The translations under genes were made by a program, and so were the position numbers. From Ascidiaceihabitans sp034111945 (GTDB lineage: Bacteria > Pseudomonadota > Alphaproteobacteria > Rhodobacterales > Rhodobacteraceae), in contig JBLHSG010000023.1 in NCBI GenBank assembly GCA_047626725.1, positions 3,775 through 67,774 on the forward strand: DNA of 64,000 nucleotides. The letters are read 5' to 3'. Positions 42,258 to 50,608 of the stretch are shown here, in pieces; position 1 is the stretch's first letter; each line of letters begins with the position of its first letter. The notes under the pieces were generated by a model that saw only the letters and a list, made by a program, of their open reading frames with translations, had not been told where the DNA came from and ran no database searches.

Positions 42258-42499
42258 CAGAGCCCTTCGACGGGCTTTAGACCTGTGGGATTGCCGTCGC
42301 TGTCCAATGTGATTGCGGCGACTTTTTCCTCGGCTTCTTTTAACTTTTTCTCGCAACGCGCCTTTAGGGCAGCACCGCGTTCGTACAGCGTGATTGATTG
42401 GTCCAGCGCCACATCGCCCCGTTCCAACTGGCCCAAAACCTGTTCCAGTTCGGCCATCGCTGCCTCAAAGCTCATCTCGTCTACTGCTACATCACTCAT
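42257..42499 (-). CDS. xseB: Exodeoxyribonuclease VII small subunit
   Basis: An 80-residue helical protein that associates with XseA in exonuclease VII, which degrades single-stranded DNA. Typical features are MSFEAAMAELEQVLGQLERGDVALDQSITLYERGAALK and a short acidic tail. Stop and start codons overlap with both neighbours (ispA by one base, deacetylase-like gene by four), showing tight coupling. XseA is not in the window. Its placement with isoprenoid genes is a common bacterial arrangement. Confidence 0.9.
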   Translation of the reverse strand: MSDVAVDEMSFEAAMAELEQVLGQLERGDVALDQSITLYERGAALKARCEKKLKEAEEKVAAITLDSDGNPTGLKPVEGL

Positions 42500-43422
42500 T
42501 GCGTGGCCTTCATCAATTCAACAACATGCGCGCGCGCGGAGGCTGCTAACGCATCCAAATCATAACCGCCTTCGAGCACCGATACCAGACGCCCCTTGCA
42601 CAGTTCTTGTGCAAGTTTTGTGAGGGCGGCGGTCATTTTCGCAAAGTCATCGGTGGACCAATTCAGATTGGCGAGGGGATCATCCTGATGCGCGTCGAAC
42701 CCTGCGGATATCAGGATAAGGTCAGGCGCATGGGCGCGCAGAGCTGGAAATGCGATATCGTTATAGGTTTTTAGCGCGTGCGCACCATCACTGCCGGGAG
42801 CCAGCGGAATGTTCACGATGTTGCCAAGCGGACCACGATCCGATGCGTCACCAGTGCCGGGCCAAAGCGGCATTTGCTGTGATGTGATGACCAACGCGCG
42901 CGCCTCGTCGGCCAGCAGGGCCTGAGTTCCGTTGCCGTGGTGCACGTCAAAATCAACGACTGCGACGCGGTTCACATCCGGTTGCGTTAGCGCATGTTTG
43001 GCGGCAATCGCGACGTTCCCGAACAGGCAAAACCCCATTGGCGTTGTTTGTTCTGCGTGGTGCCCCGGTGGACGCACGGCAACAAAGGCGTTCTGCGCTT
43101 GATCAGACAAGACCATATTGACGGCTTCGACTGCGCCACCAACGGCACGATAGGCGGCAGTCAGGGAACCGGGGGACATAGATGTGTCGGCATCAAGCGC
43201 TGTAAACCCAGCGGTTGGGAGGCTAGCGTTCAGGCGATCAATGTGGCTTTGCGGGTGGCAGCGCAGGATGTCTGTATCGTTGGCCAACGGGGCTTCGGCA
43301 CGTAACAAATCAAGGTCTTCGAGCGCCTTTGTGATGTAACGCAACCGCGCGACCTGTTCAGGTGCGCCGTCCGGATTAACGTGCAAAAGGCAATCGGGAT
43401 GGGTCAGAAATGCAGTTGTCAT
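42496..43422 (-). CDS. Histone deacetylase-like (acetoin utilisation/AcuC-type) amidohydrolase
   Basis: A 308-residue arginase/deacetylase-fold protein. The catalytic histidine pair is visible in RPPGHHAEQ (His121-His122), and zinc ligands in VVDFDVHHGNGT (Asp157, Asp159, His161-162). The FGNVAIAAKHAL segment is typical of bacterial class II HDAC-like enzymes, which deacetylate polyamines, acetoin-derived amides or proteins. The substrate here is not known. It is the first gene of the xseB-ispA-dxs cluster. No signal peptide is present. Confidence 0.88.
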   Translation of the reverse strand: MTTAFLTHPDCLLHVNPDGAPEQVARLRYITKALEDLDLLRAEAPLANDTDILRCHPQSHIDRLNASLPTAGFTALDADTSMSPGSLTAAYRAVGGAVEAVNMVLSDQAQNAFVAVRPPGHHAEQTTPMGFCLFGNVAIAAKHALTQPDVNRVAVVDFDVHHGNGTQALLADEARALVITSQQMPLWPGTGDASDRGPLGNIVNIPLAPGSDGAHALKTYNDIAFPALRAHAPDLILISAGFDAHQDDPLANLNWSTDDFAKMTAALTKLAQELCKGRLVSVLEGGYDLDALAASARAHVVELMKATQ

Positions 43423-43458
43423 AAGACACCTTTGATAGTCGATTGAAACAAATCCGGA

Positions 43459-44160
43459 TTAATCCGGCGCCAGCATGTATCCGGCACCGCGCACGGTTTG
43501 CAGGTAGCGTGGTTGTTTCGGATTGGCTTCGATTTTGCGGCGCAGGCGGGTGATCTGAACATCGACAGCGCGTTCTTGAGCTTGACCACGATCACGGCCC
43601 AAATCCTCGACCAGCTTGGCGCGGCTAAGCGGTTCACCGGTCTTGGCAGAAAAGATTTTCATCAGCTGCATTTCGGTGGCGGTCAGACGCACGAGGTCTT
43701 CGCCTTGCCACATCTCGCCGCGATCCATGTCATAGCGGATCGGACCGAGGTGTAGGATTTTTGGTACTGATTCTTCGGCAGGCGTTTCGGGCATCCGGCG
43801 CAGCACCGCATTGATGCGCAACAACAGTTCCTTGGGTTCGAACGGCTTGGGCAGATAGTCGTCGGCGCCTGCTTCTAACCCTTCGATCCGGTTGTCGGTT
43901 TCACCCTTGGCCGTCAGCAACATAATCGGCGTTTGCGAGGTTTCGCGGATGGATTTGCACAGTGAAATTCCGTCTTCGCCGGGCATCATCACGTCCAGGA
44001 TCAGCATGTCGAAATCAAGACCCGACAGGATACGACGCGCGTGTTGGGCATCGCGTGCAGCGGTCACCAAAAACCCGTGCCGCATCAGGAATTTTTGCAG
44101 CAGCATGCGAATACGTTCATCGTCATCGACGATCAGCAGGTGGGCGTCCATTTCGCTCAT
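43459..44160 (-). CDS. petR: OmpR-family response regulator, PetR-like
   Basis: A 233-residue response regulator. The receiver domain has acidic pocket residues Asp12-14 and phosphoacceptor Asp56 in LILDVMMPGEDG. The C-terminal winged helix (ATEMQLMKIF; DVQITRLRRKIE) is of the OmpR/PhoB type. It is encoded with a MarR-type gene (four-base overlap), the same pair as petP-petR of Rhodobacter capsulatus, where PetR is needed for cytochrome bc1 and c2 synthesis. The bc1 genes petABC lie 13 kb away in this window. The symbol is given by synteny and similarity; no cognate kinase gene is adjacent. Confidence 0.8.
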   Translation of the reverse strand: MSEMDAHLLIVDDDERIRMLLQKFLMRHGFLVTAARDAQHARRILSGLDFDMLILDVMMPGEDGISLCKSIRETSQTPIMLLTAKGETDNRIEGLEAGADDYLPKPFEPKELLLRINAVLRRMPETPAEESVPKILHLGPIRYDMDRGEMWQGEDLVRLTATEMQLMKIFSAKTGEPLSRAKLVEDLGRDRGQAQERAVDVQITRLRRKIEANPKQPRYLQTVRGAGYMLAPD

Positions 44161-44669
44161 TGTCCGGTCTCCTTCAGTCGTGTGTAGGCGCGCTGCATTT
44201 CTGTGTCCATCATCGCCTCGAGCACAGTGCGAAAACCCGCAACCGCATCAGGGCCAGCATCGCGAAAGGCACTGCGCATCCGCGCGCGCTGGGCGTCTGA
44301 TAATGACTGTTCCAATGTCTTGCCTTTGTCAGTCAGATACAAATGACGTTCACGTTTGTCCGCTTTGCCCACCAAACTCTCTACCAAACCGTCCTCGATC
44401 AGGGTGCGCAGCACGCGGTTCAGCGACTGTTTTGTGACCCCTAGAATGTTGAGCAAATTGTTCACCGTCGTGCCCGGCGCGCGATTGATAAAGTGCACAG
44501 CGCGGTGATGCGCACGCCCGTAGGCCATATCTGACAGGATGCGATCAGGATCTGCGGTGAATCCGCGATAGGCAAAAAACATCGCCTCGATCCCTTGGCG
44601 CAACTGTTCGTCCGTCAAAAACAGCAGGCTTTCACCGCTGTAGGGGGAGGGTGCGCGGGTGTCCGACAT
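44157..44669 (-). CDS. petP: MarR-family regulator, PetP-like
   Basis: A 170-residue winged-helix protein. The helix-turn-helix is visible around LLNILGVTKQSLNRVLRTLIEDGLVESL, with the wing RERHLYLTDKG. It overlaps petR by four bases, in the order petP-petR known from R. capsulatus, where both are needed for cytochrome bc1 biogenesis. The ATG at 44669 is chosen because AAGGATCAAGGCAG lies just upstream; a start 20 codons earlier would overlap the promoter. A 20-base palindrome in the upstream region could be its own operator. Confidence 0.8.
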   Translation of the reverse strand: MSDTRAPSPYSGESLLFLTDEQLRQGIEAMFFAYRGFTADPDRILSDMAYGRAHHRAVHFINRAPGTTVNNLLNILGVTKQSLNRVLRTLIEDGLVESLVGKADKRERHLYLTDKGKTLEQSLSDAQRARMRSAFRDAGPDAVAGFRTVLEAMMDTEMQRAYTRLKETGQ

Positions 44670-44703
44670 CTGCCTTGATCCTTCTTGATCACGTTCAATT
44701 GTT

Positions 44704-44723
44704 ACAACATACGTCAGTGTTGT
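44704..44723. promoter_or_regulatory. ACAACA-N8-TGTTGT palindrome, candidate PetP operator
   Basis: A perfect 6-bp inverted repeat, ACAACA (44704-44709) and TGTTGT (44718-44723), with eight bases between. It covers the petP -10 and touches the ilvE -35. The 20-base size is typical for MarR-family operators. Confidence 0.5.
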
Positions 44724-44734
44724 TGACATTCCAA
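44706..44734 (-). promoter_or_regulatory. Promoter for petP-petR
   Basis: On the minus strand, -35 TTGGAA (44734-44729) and -10 TATGTT (44711-44706) are separated by exactly 17 bases. Start of transcription would be about 30 bases upstream of the petP ATG. It overlaps the divergent ilvE promoter. Confidence 0.55.
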
Positions 44735-44751
44735 TACTAAAGACCTATCGA
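44723..44751 (+). promoter_or_regulatory. Promoter for ilvE
   Basis: A consensus -35 TTGACA (44723-44728) and a -10-like TATCGA (44746-44751) with a 17-base spacer. It overlaps the divergent petP promoter, so the two likely share control. Confidence 0.6.
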
Positions 44752-44828
44752 ATGAGAGGTTTTGCGCAATTTTATGTCCACTTCGGACGCAAATGCGCAA
44801 TTTATGCAAATATAAAAGGAATACAGCC

Positions 44829-45698
44829 ATGGCTGGTGCATATGATGATCGTGACGGAAAAATCTGGATGGACGGCCAATTGGTCGACTGGCGCGATGCC
44901 AATGTCCACATTCTGACCCATGCAATGCACTATGCCTCGTCTGTCTTCGAAGGCGAGCGGTGCTATTCAGGCAAGATTTTCAAATCACGCCAGCACTCTG
45001 AACGGTTGATCACATCCGGCAAGCTGATCGATTTTGATGTTCCGTATTCCGTTGATGAAATCGAAGCCGCCAAGCAGGCAGCGCTGGATGCGAACGGTCT
45101 GAAAGATGCTTATGTTCGTGCGGTTGCATGGCGCGGTTCTGGCACCGATATGGGTGTCGCGGCGGCGGCAAACCCTGTCCACATGGCTGTGGCCGTTTGG
45201 GAATGGGGCAACTATTACGGCGACGCCAAAATGAAAGGCGCAAAGCTGGACATTGCCAAATGGAAACGTCCTTCGCCTGAAACTGCACCGTCCCAAGCCA
45301 AGGCTGCGGGCCTGTATATGATCGCGACAATGTCCAAGCACGCAGCAGAGGCCAAGGGCTGTTCTGATGCGATGATGTTTGACTATCGTGGCTACATTGC
45401 CGAAGCGACCGGCGCGAATATTTTCTTTGTCAAAGACGGCGAAGTACACACGCCAGACGCCGATGCGTTCCTGAACGGTATCACCCGCCAGACGGTTATC
45501 GGCATGTTAAAAGACAAAGGCATCAAGGTGCATGAACGCGTTATCATGCCAGAAGAACTCGAAGGGTTCGAACAGTGCTGGCTGACCGGTACCGCGGCCG
45601 AAGTAACGCCTGTTGGACAAATCGGTGACTATAACTTTGAGGTCGGCGCGCTGACGCGTGATATCTCGGAAAGCTACGAAAAACTGGTCCGTGAATAA
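44829..45698 (+). CDS. ilvE: Branched-chain amino acid aminotransferase
   Basis: A 289-residue fold-type IV PLP enzyme interconverting branched-chain amino and keto acids. Typical elements are WMDGQLVDWRDANVHILTHAMHYASSVFEGER at the N-terminus, then ITRQTVIGMLKDKGI and EVTPVGQIGD near the C-terminus. The PLP lysine lies in the central KAAGLYMIATMSKHAAEAKGCS stretch. The ATG at 44829 follows AAAGGA. An NTF2-like gene lies 13 bases downstream. D-amino acid transaminase or aminodeoxychorismate lyase are related folds, but the N-terminus fits IlvE. Confidence 0.92.
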   Translation: MAGAYDDRDGKIWMDGQLVDWRDANVHILTHAMHYASSVFEGERCYSGKIFKSRQHSERLITSGKLIDFDVPYSVDEIEAAKQAALDANGLKDAYVRAVAWRGSGTDMGVAAAANPVHMAVAVWEWGNYYGDAKMKGAKLDIAKWKRPSPETAPSQAKAAGLYMIATMSKHAAEAKGCSDAMMFDYRGYIAEATGANIFFVKDGEVHTPDADAFLNGITRQTVIGMLKDKGIKVHERVIMPEELEGFEQCWLTGTAAEVTPVGQIGDYNFEVGALTRDISESYEKLVRE

Positions 45699-45711
45699 GG
45701 GCCACGTCTAA

Positions 45712-46053
45712 GTGGACTTTAGTGCATTCGCGATCGAGTGGGAGGCCGCGTGGAACTCCCACTCGCTTGACCGCATTCTTGCACACTATTCCAACGACGT
45801 TGTGTTCCGGTCGCACAAAGCAATGCGGTTGGTCGGCACCGGTGAATTGCATGGTCGGGATGCGCTGCGTGACTATTGGCAGCGCGCCTTGGATGCCCAA
45901 CCGAACCTGTCATTTGTCGTGGTCGATGTGCTGCACGGCTATGGCATGATGGTGATCACATACCGCAATCAAAATGATGTGCTGGCCGCTGAAACATTGC
46001 GGTTCGGCGCGAACGGTTTGGTGGTCGAAGTATCGGCATGTCACGCCAAGTAG
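45712..46053 (+). CDS. Nuclear transport factor 2-like family protein (SnoaL-type)
   Basis: A 113-residue protein with the NTF2-like fold: FAIEWEAAWNSHSLDRILAHYSNDVVFRSH is the usual helix-helix-strand entry and RDALRDYWQRAL follows. These domains act as ketosteroid-isomerase-like enzymes or small binding modules; no substrate is evident. Translation starts at GTG 45712, with AAGGG about ten bases upstream. It sits 13 bases after ilvE and is probably cotranscribed. Confidence 0.75.
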   Translation: MDFSAFAIEWEAAWNSHSLDRILAHYSNDVVFRSHKAMRLVGTGELHGRDALRDYWQRALDAQPNLSFVVVDVLHGYGMMVITYRNQNDVLAAETLRFGANGLVVEVSACHAK

Positions 46054-46092
46054 GCCTTGCGCTGTTGGTAATGTCCGGTCAAAACTGGCCAC

Positions 46093-46413
46093 ATGAAACA
46101 TCTTTTAATCATCCTACTGTTGCTTCCTTCGCTGGCGTTTTCGCATTCAAAAGTATCGGCCACCGTGCCTGTGAACGGTGCGATCCTTGACATTGCGCCA
46201 GATGATTTCACGTTCAATTTCGATAAAACGATCCGCTTGGTTTCTGTCGTCGTTAATGGGGAATCTGCAACGCTGCCGGATCAGGACGCGTTTGCAAAAA
46301 CCATAATTATGACTGCCCCTGCCTTGGACAAAGGCCGCCACACCGTCGAATGGCGTGGGCTAAGCAGTGATGGCCATCCGGTCAGCGGAACCTTCACGTT
46401 TACGGTGCAGTAG
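46093..46413 (+). CDS. copC: Periplasmic copper-binding protein CopC
   Basis: A 106-residue protein. A signal peptide of 17 residues ends at LAFS and exposes His18 as the mature N-terminus, the classic Cu(II) ligand. The other ligands, Asp93 and His95, lie in SSDGHPVSGTF. The fold is a small beta-barrel. CopC delivers or buffers copper in the periplasm. The copD gene starts at the base after the stop codon, giving a two-gene unit, so copper import or tolerance is the likely role. No copA/copB is in the window. Confidence 0.9.
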   Translation: MKHLLIILLLLPSLAFSHSKVSATVPVNGAILDIAPDDFTFNFDKTIRLVSVVVNGESATLPDQDAFAKTIIMTAPALDKGRHTVEWRGLSSDGHPVSGTFTFTVQ

Positions 46414-47256
46414 ATGGACCTAAACCAGTGGCTGTTGTTTGCCTTTTTGGCGAAATTCGGCGTGCTGATAGGGACGTTTTGGTTGGCGGGATTGTGTCTG
46501 GTTAGACTGGTGTTCGGGGTTCACGTGAACTTGCGTTTGCGCGGCATTCTTTGGTGTTTGACGACCCTATCATCGCTTGCAGTTTTTGCGCTGACCGCCG
46601 GCATCCTGATGGACAGTATTGCGGGCATGACTGATCGGGTCATTTTGGGTTTCATCTGGGAAACACCCGTCGGCACTGCCTTGGCGTTGCGTGTGATCGG
46701 GCTGGGTCTGGTCGCGATCAGTTTATTGCCTATTGGGCGTATTAGGGACTTGATCGGTGTTATCGGATCAATCGCCCTACTGACCAGTTTTGTGGTTTCG
46801 GGGCATGTGTCCGGCCTGAATTCAGTTTGGGTCAGCGGGCTCTTGGCCTTTCACATTGCGATCGCGGCCTTTTGGATCGGCATCCTATTTCCACTGCACA
46901 CACTGGCATTGAACGACCCGAAAGACGCCGCGCGCGTTGGTCAAAAATTCGGCCAATTCGCAATCGTTTTGGTGCCTGTGATGATGATCGCAGGCGGAGC
47001 GATGGCATGGCAATTGATGGGGTCAATCAACGCATTGCTGACCACAGGCTACGGCAATTTGTTGATGATCAAAGTTGCGGGCGTTGGCGTGCTGATGCTG
47101 GGTGCTGCGCTGAACAAATTGCGGTTTATTCCGGCGCTTTTGGAAGACGATAAAACCGCGGCTGACGGATTGGCGCAGACCATCGAAATGGAGGGCGCGG
47201 CGGTGATTTTCATCTTGGCATTCACCGCCGCGCTTACGTCATTTGGGGGTCCCTAG
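46414..47256 (+). CDS. copD: Copper-transport membrane protein CopD
   Basis: A 280-residue polytopic protein with about eight hydrophobic helices, the usual size of CopD, which works with CopC to move copper across the inner membrane. Conserved His residues lie in FVVSGHVSGLNSVW and in the LAFHIAIAAFWIG helix. It is fused end-to-start with copC (no intergenic base) and ends six bases before the convergent cyclase-family gene. Direct evidence is limited to topology and the pairing. Confidence 0.85.
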   Translation: MDLNQWLLFAFLAKFGVLIGTFWLAGLCLVRLVFGVHVNLRLRGILWCLTTLSSLAVFALTAGILMDSIAGMTDRVILGFIWETPVGTALALRVIGLGLVAISLLPIGRIRDLIGVIGSIALLTSFVVSGHVSGLNSVWVSGLLAFHIAIAAFWIGILFPLHTLALNDPKDAARVGQKFGQFAIVLVPVMMIAGGAMAWQLMGSINALLTTGYGNLLMIKVAGVGVLMLGAALNKLRFIPALLEDDKTAADGLAQTIEMEGAAVIFILAFTAALTSFGGP

Positions 47257-47262
47257 CGGAAC

Positions 47263-48207
47263 CTAATACAGGGCGACCGGATTGATCATTGCCTGCACTG
47301 TGCCCTTGATGCGGGCTTGACCCAGCACAAACATAAACTCGTTCACGCCGTCACGCAGCACAGGGCCGGTGTTCATTGTCTCAAGGATGTAGATGCCGTT
47401 TTTCATCAGCAGTGTGACGTGGCCATAAAAGATTTTATCGCCTTCCGGGGCAGGAATTGGTTCGACGCCCCACGTGTCTGCACCCACGGCCATCGGGTTC
47501 AATGACGCGATGTATTCGGCACCTTCATTGTTCAGGCCCGGTTCTGACGACCCCCATGCGGTTGGGTTGCTTTCGAACATGCCGTCGGTCCACCCAGTGT
47601 GAAACAGGATGATGTCACCTTCGCCCATTGTGACGTTCTGGGCTTCAGCTGCGGCTTTGATTTCGGCGGATCCAAAGTGCGCGCCGGCTTCCATGGTTTC
47701 CACGCCAAAGTGTTTAGCCATGTCTAAAATGACTGCGCGTCCGACCAATGGCGGTACAGCGTGTGTGCCTAGTTTTGTCAGGCCGGTAATTGCGCTGATC
47801 TCTTTTTCATCCAGACAGTTGTAGTATTTTCCGCCTTCGCCCAGATGCCCTAGGCCATCCAGTTGCGAGCCGATTCCGATCCATGTTTGCAGGACGTCGT
47901 CGTTGTAATTGCCCTCGTATCCGAAGCCCGACAATTTTTGCCCGCCTTGCTGATTTGGTTGCACGATTTGAAGGTTCAAAGAACGCGGTGGAAAGGCTGG
48001 TGTGTCTGATCCAATGGTGATGCCAAGAGGCATGGATTTTCCCTGTTTGATCAGTTTTGCGGCCAGCAATGTGCGTTCTGGTGTGATTAAGTTGGCGGAC
48101 CCGATGGTGTCATCGGCACCCCATTTCGAAGGGGAACAGTCGGCAGCAGCAATCCCTGCCGTCAACGTCATAGCGCAGGCCAAACCTGCTAAGTATTTGA
48201 TTTTCAT
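47263..48207 (-). CDS. Exported cyclase-family (kynurenine formamidase-like) metallohydrolase
   Basis: A 314-residue protein with a signal peptide (residues 1-22, ending at IAA|ADC), so it acts in the periplasm. The cyclase fold is recognisable by the metal-site block, but it reads SQLDGLGHLGEGG where the family canon is THxDxxxH, so the first histidine is a Gln here. The second part, DIILFHTGW, carries further acidic/His residues. Related enzymes hydrolyse isatin or N-formylkynurenine; the substrate here is not known. The ATG at 48207 follows GGAGGA at the usual distance. Confidence 0.75.
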   Translation of the reverse strand: MKIKYLAGLACAMTLTAGIAAADCSPSKWGADDTIGSANLITPERTLLAAKLIKQGKSMPLGITIGSDTPAFPPRSLNLQIVQPNQQGGQKLSGFGYEGNYNDDVLQTWIGIGSQLDGLGHLGEGGKYYNCLDEKEISAITGLTKLGTHAVPPLVGRAVILDMAKHFGVETMEAGAHFGSAEIKAAAEAQNVTMGEGDIILFHTGWTDGMFESNPTAWGSSEPGLNNEGAEYIASLNPMAVGADTWGVEPIPAPEGDKIFYGHVTLLMKNGIYILETMNTGPVLRDGVNEFMFVLGQARIKGTVQAMINPVALY

Positions 48208-48287
48208 AATCTTCCTCCCAAAAAATTGGCAGGCGTTCACCCTGTCAGGTGATTCCCTGCGCTGAGAGATATTCTAGCACGAGTTGT

Positions 48288-49232
48288 TTATTCGCCCTTT
48301 GGTGCCGTTGCGGCACGAGATTTGGCGCGATCCAGCCCCAACTGGCGTTCCCGCCAGATAATCAGGATACCGCCAGCCACCACCAGCCCCGCGCCAAAGA
48401 CCATGTTCAGCGTTGGCGTTTCGGCAAAGAAAACGTACCCCAAGATCGCGGCAAAAATCAGCGATGCATAGTCAAAGGGGGCCAACATTGACGCGGCGCC
48501 AAACCGGTAAGAGGACGTAACAAGGATTTGCGCAACGCCGCCAACCAGCCCCGCGCCGATCATCAACAACAACGCTGTTTGTGACGGCCAAACCCAGCCA
48601 AACGGGATCGTCAGCAAGGACAGCGTCGTCGCGGTCAGCGAGAAATACAGCACAATCGCGGCGGTATGTTCTGTTGCAACCATTTTGCGCACATGGATTT
48701 GAACCAATGCGCGCAACAATGCAGCCCCCAAGATCATCATCGCACCGATACTGGCCCCCGATGTCATGGTCGCAGCGTCAAGCGACAGGCGTGGTGCCAT
48801 GACAATAACAACGCCGAACAGCCCCAATGCCACCGCGGACAGGCGGAAAATCCGCACGCGTTCGCCCAACATAACTGCCGCTAGAATTACGGTAAACATC
48901 GGCGTCGCGTAGCCGATTGCCGTGGCTTCGGGCAGGGGGATCAGTCCCAAACCTGCAAAGGTCAGGATCATAGCCGAGGTCCCGAACAGCCCGCGCCAAA
49001 CGTGTCCGACAAAGTTGTTCGGCACCAGACCTTCGCGAATTTCACCGCGCTGCCAAAGCCACAAAAAGACCACGGGGATCGCAAACAGCGAGCGGAAAAA
49101 GACCGCCTCGCCGGGGGGGACGTCATTGGTCGCGGCCTTGATCATCGCGGCCATGCACATGAACAGAAAAACGGCGATCAGTTTGTATGTAATCGCGCGG
49201 CCAGGTCGATGTTCAGTGTGTGGTTTTTCCAT
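48288..49232 (-). CDS. DMT-family (EamA) transporter
   Basis: A 314-residue inner-membrane protein with ten hydrophobic helices in two EamA repeats and a hydrophilic C-terminal tail of about 25 residues (RERQLGLDRAK onwards). It is unrelated in detail to the other EamA gene at 25558-26427 and probably has another substrate, which cannot be guessed. It lies between the secreted cyclase-family gene and aroC on the same strand, with gaps that suggest separate transcription. Confidence 0.86.
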   Translation of the reverse strand: MEKPHTEHRPGRAITYKLIAVFLFMCMAAMIKAATNDVPPGEAVFFRSLFAIPVVFLWLWQRGEIREGLVPNNFVGHVWRGLFGTSAMILTFAGLGLIPLPEATAIGYATPMFTVILAAVMLGERVRIFRLSAVALGLFGVVIVMAPRLSLDAATMTSGASIGAMMILGAALLRALVQIHVRKMVATEHTAAIVLYFSLTATTLSLLTIPFGWVWPSQTALLLMIGAGLVGGVAQILVTSSYRFGAASMLAPFDYASLIFAAILGYVFFAETPTLNMVFGAGLVVAGGILIIWRERQLGLDRAKSRAATAPKGE

Positions 49233-49282
49233 ACGTGTTCGGGCCTGTCATGTTTAAGAACGTAGGATCAGAACAGACGCGG

Positions 49283-50383
49283 TTAGCCAATGGATCCTTG
49301 GTTTTGTCCCTGCTGGCCGCGGTGCATCAGGATGTGATCCAGAATGACGCAAGCCATCATTGCCTCGCCTACTGGAACCGCGCGAATTCCGACGCAAGGG
49401 TCATGGCGCCCTTTGGTGATGATGTCGGTTTCCTCACCGGATTTGGTGATCGTTTTGCGCGGTGTGGTGATCGAAGACGTGGGTTTCACAGCAAAGCGCA
49501 CAACGACGTCTTGGCCCGTTGATATGCCGCCTAGGATGCCGCCAGCGTGGTTGTCTGAAAACACTGGCCCATCAGGACCCATGCGGATTTCGTCGGCGTT
49601 TTCGGTCCCTAATAGGGCCGCCGCCGCCATGCCTTCGCCGATTTCAACACCTTTGACGGCATTGATCGACATCATTGCGGCGGCCAGATCAGTGTCTAAT
49701 TTGGCGTAAACTGGCGCGCCGATGCCTGCGGGAACATTGCGCGCGGTGACTTCGATTACGGCCCCAACTGAATTTTGCGATTTGCGAATGCCATCAAGGT
49801 AGGTGTCCCATTCCTTGGCTGTTTCGTGGCTGGGCACCCAGAACGGATTTTGATCAATCGCGTCCCAATCAAAGGTGGCGCGGTCCAAATGCTTTTCGCC
49901 CATCTGCACCATGTAGCCAGTGATCTTCAGATCGGGGGCCAGCAGTTTGATAGCCTCGCGCGCAATGCCACCCGCCGCAACACGCGACGCAGTTTCACGC
50001 GCCGAAGACCGCCCGCCGCCACGATAATCGCGAATGCCATATTTCATCCAATAGGAAATATCTGCGTGTCCGGGGCGGAATTTCTCAACGATATCGCCGT
50101 AGTCCTTTGATCGCTGATCGGTGTTTTCAATCAACAGCTGGATCGGCGTGCCAGTGGTTTTACCCTCGAAAACGCCAGACAGGATTTTGACTGCATCCGC
50201 CTCTTTGCGCTGTGTCACGTTTTTACCGGTGCCGGGTTTGCGCATGTCCAGCCAGACTTGCAGCATTTCGGGCGTCACTGGCACATTGGGCGGGCACCCG
50301 TCGACAGTGGCCCCAATCGCAGGTCCGTGGCTTTCGCCCCAAGTGGTGACGCGGAACATGTGGCCGAAGGTGTTGTATGACAT
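49283..50383 (-). CDS. aroC: Chorismate synthase
   Basis: A 366-residue FMN-dependent enzyme making chorismate from 5-enolpyruvylshikimate 3-phosphate, the last common step of aromatic biosynthesis. Conserved blocks: MSYNTFGHMFRVTTWGESHG, the RPGHADISYWMKYG area, RGGGRSSARETASRVA and the C-terminal DPCVGIRAVPVGEAM. Length is normal. The ATG at 50383 follows AAAGGATTGCTCTT. The region upstream is shared with the divergent thiBPQ operon and its TPP riboswitch. Confidence 0.96.
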   Translation of the reverse strand: MSYNTFGHMFRVTTWGESHGPAIGATVDGCPPNVPVTPEMLQVWLDMRKPGTGKNVTQRKEADAVKILSGVFEGKTTGTPIQLLIENTDQRSKDYGDIVEKFRPGHADISYWMKYGIRDYRGGGRSSARETASRVAAGGIAREAIKLLAPDLKITGYMVQMGEKHLDRATFDWDAIDQNPFWVPSHETAKEWDTYLDGIRKSQNSVGAVIEVTARNVPAGIGAPVYAKLDTDLAAAMMSINAVKGVEIGEGMAAAALLGTENADEIRMGPDGPVFSDNHAGGILGGISTGQDVVVRFAVKPTSSITTPRKTITKSGEETDIITKGRHDPCVGIRAVPVGEAMMACVILDHILMHRGQQGQNQGSIG

Positions 50384-50478
50384 AAGAGCAATCCTTTGAT
50401 TGCTGTCTAGCGATGACCGACTGCCCCCTCAAGGGGTTTTGCCTTGCGCGTGTGCGGACGACATCCTATTCAGGCGAT

Positions 50479-50565
50479 ACCTTGGGGTGCTTTAAATAGC
50501 TGAGATGCCACTGTGCGGACCCATCGAACCTGAACCGGCTAACACCGGCGGAGGGAAGGTAACGG
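50479..50565 (+). promoter_or_regulatory. TPP riboswitch (THI element) for thiBPQ
   Basis: All conserved blocks are present in order: GGGGTGC, CTGAGATG, ACCC, GAACCTGAACCGG and TAACACCGGCGGAGGGAA. It lies in the leader of the thiamine transport operon and should lower expression when thiamine pyrophosphate is plentiful. Confidence 0.95.
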
Positions 50566-50576
50566 CACACAAGCCC

Positions 50577-50600
50577 CCTTTTCCCTATCGTCGCAAAAGG
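50577..50600 (+). promoter_or_regulatory. Shine-Dalgarno-sequestering hairpin of the TPP riboswitch
   Basis: CCTTTT (50577-50582) can pair with AAAAGG (50595-50600), which overlaps the thiB ribosome-binding site AAAAGGAGG. No T-tract terminator is seen, so control is probably at translation initiation. Confidence 0.5.
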
Positions 50601-50608
50601 AGGATGCC

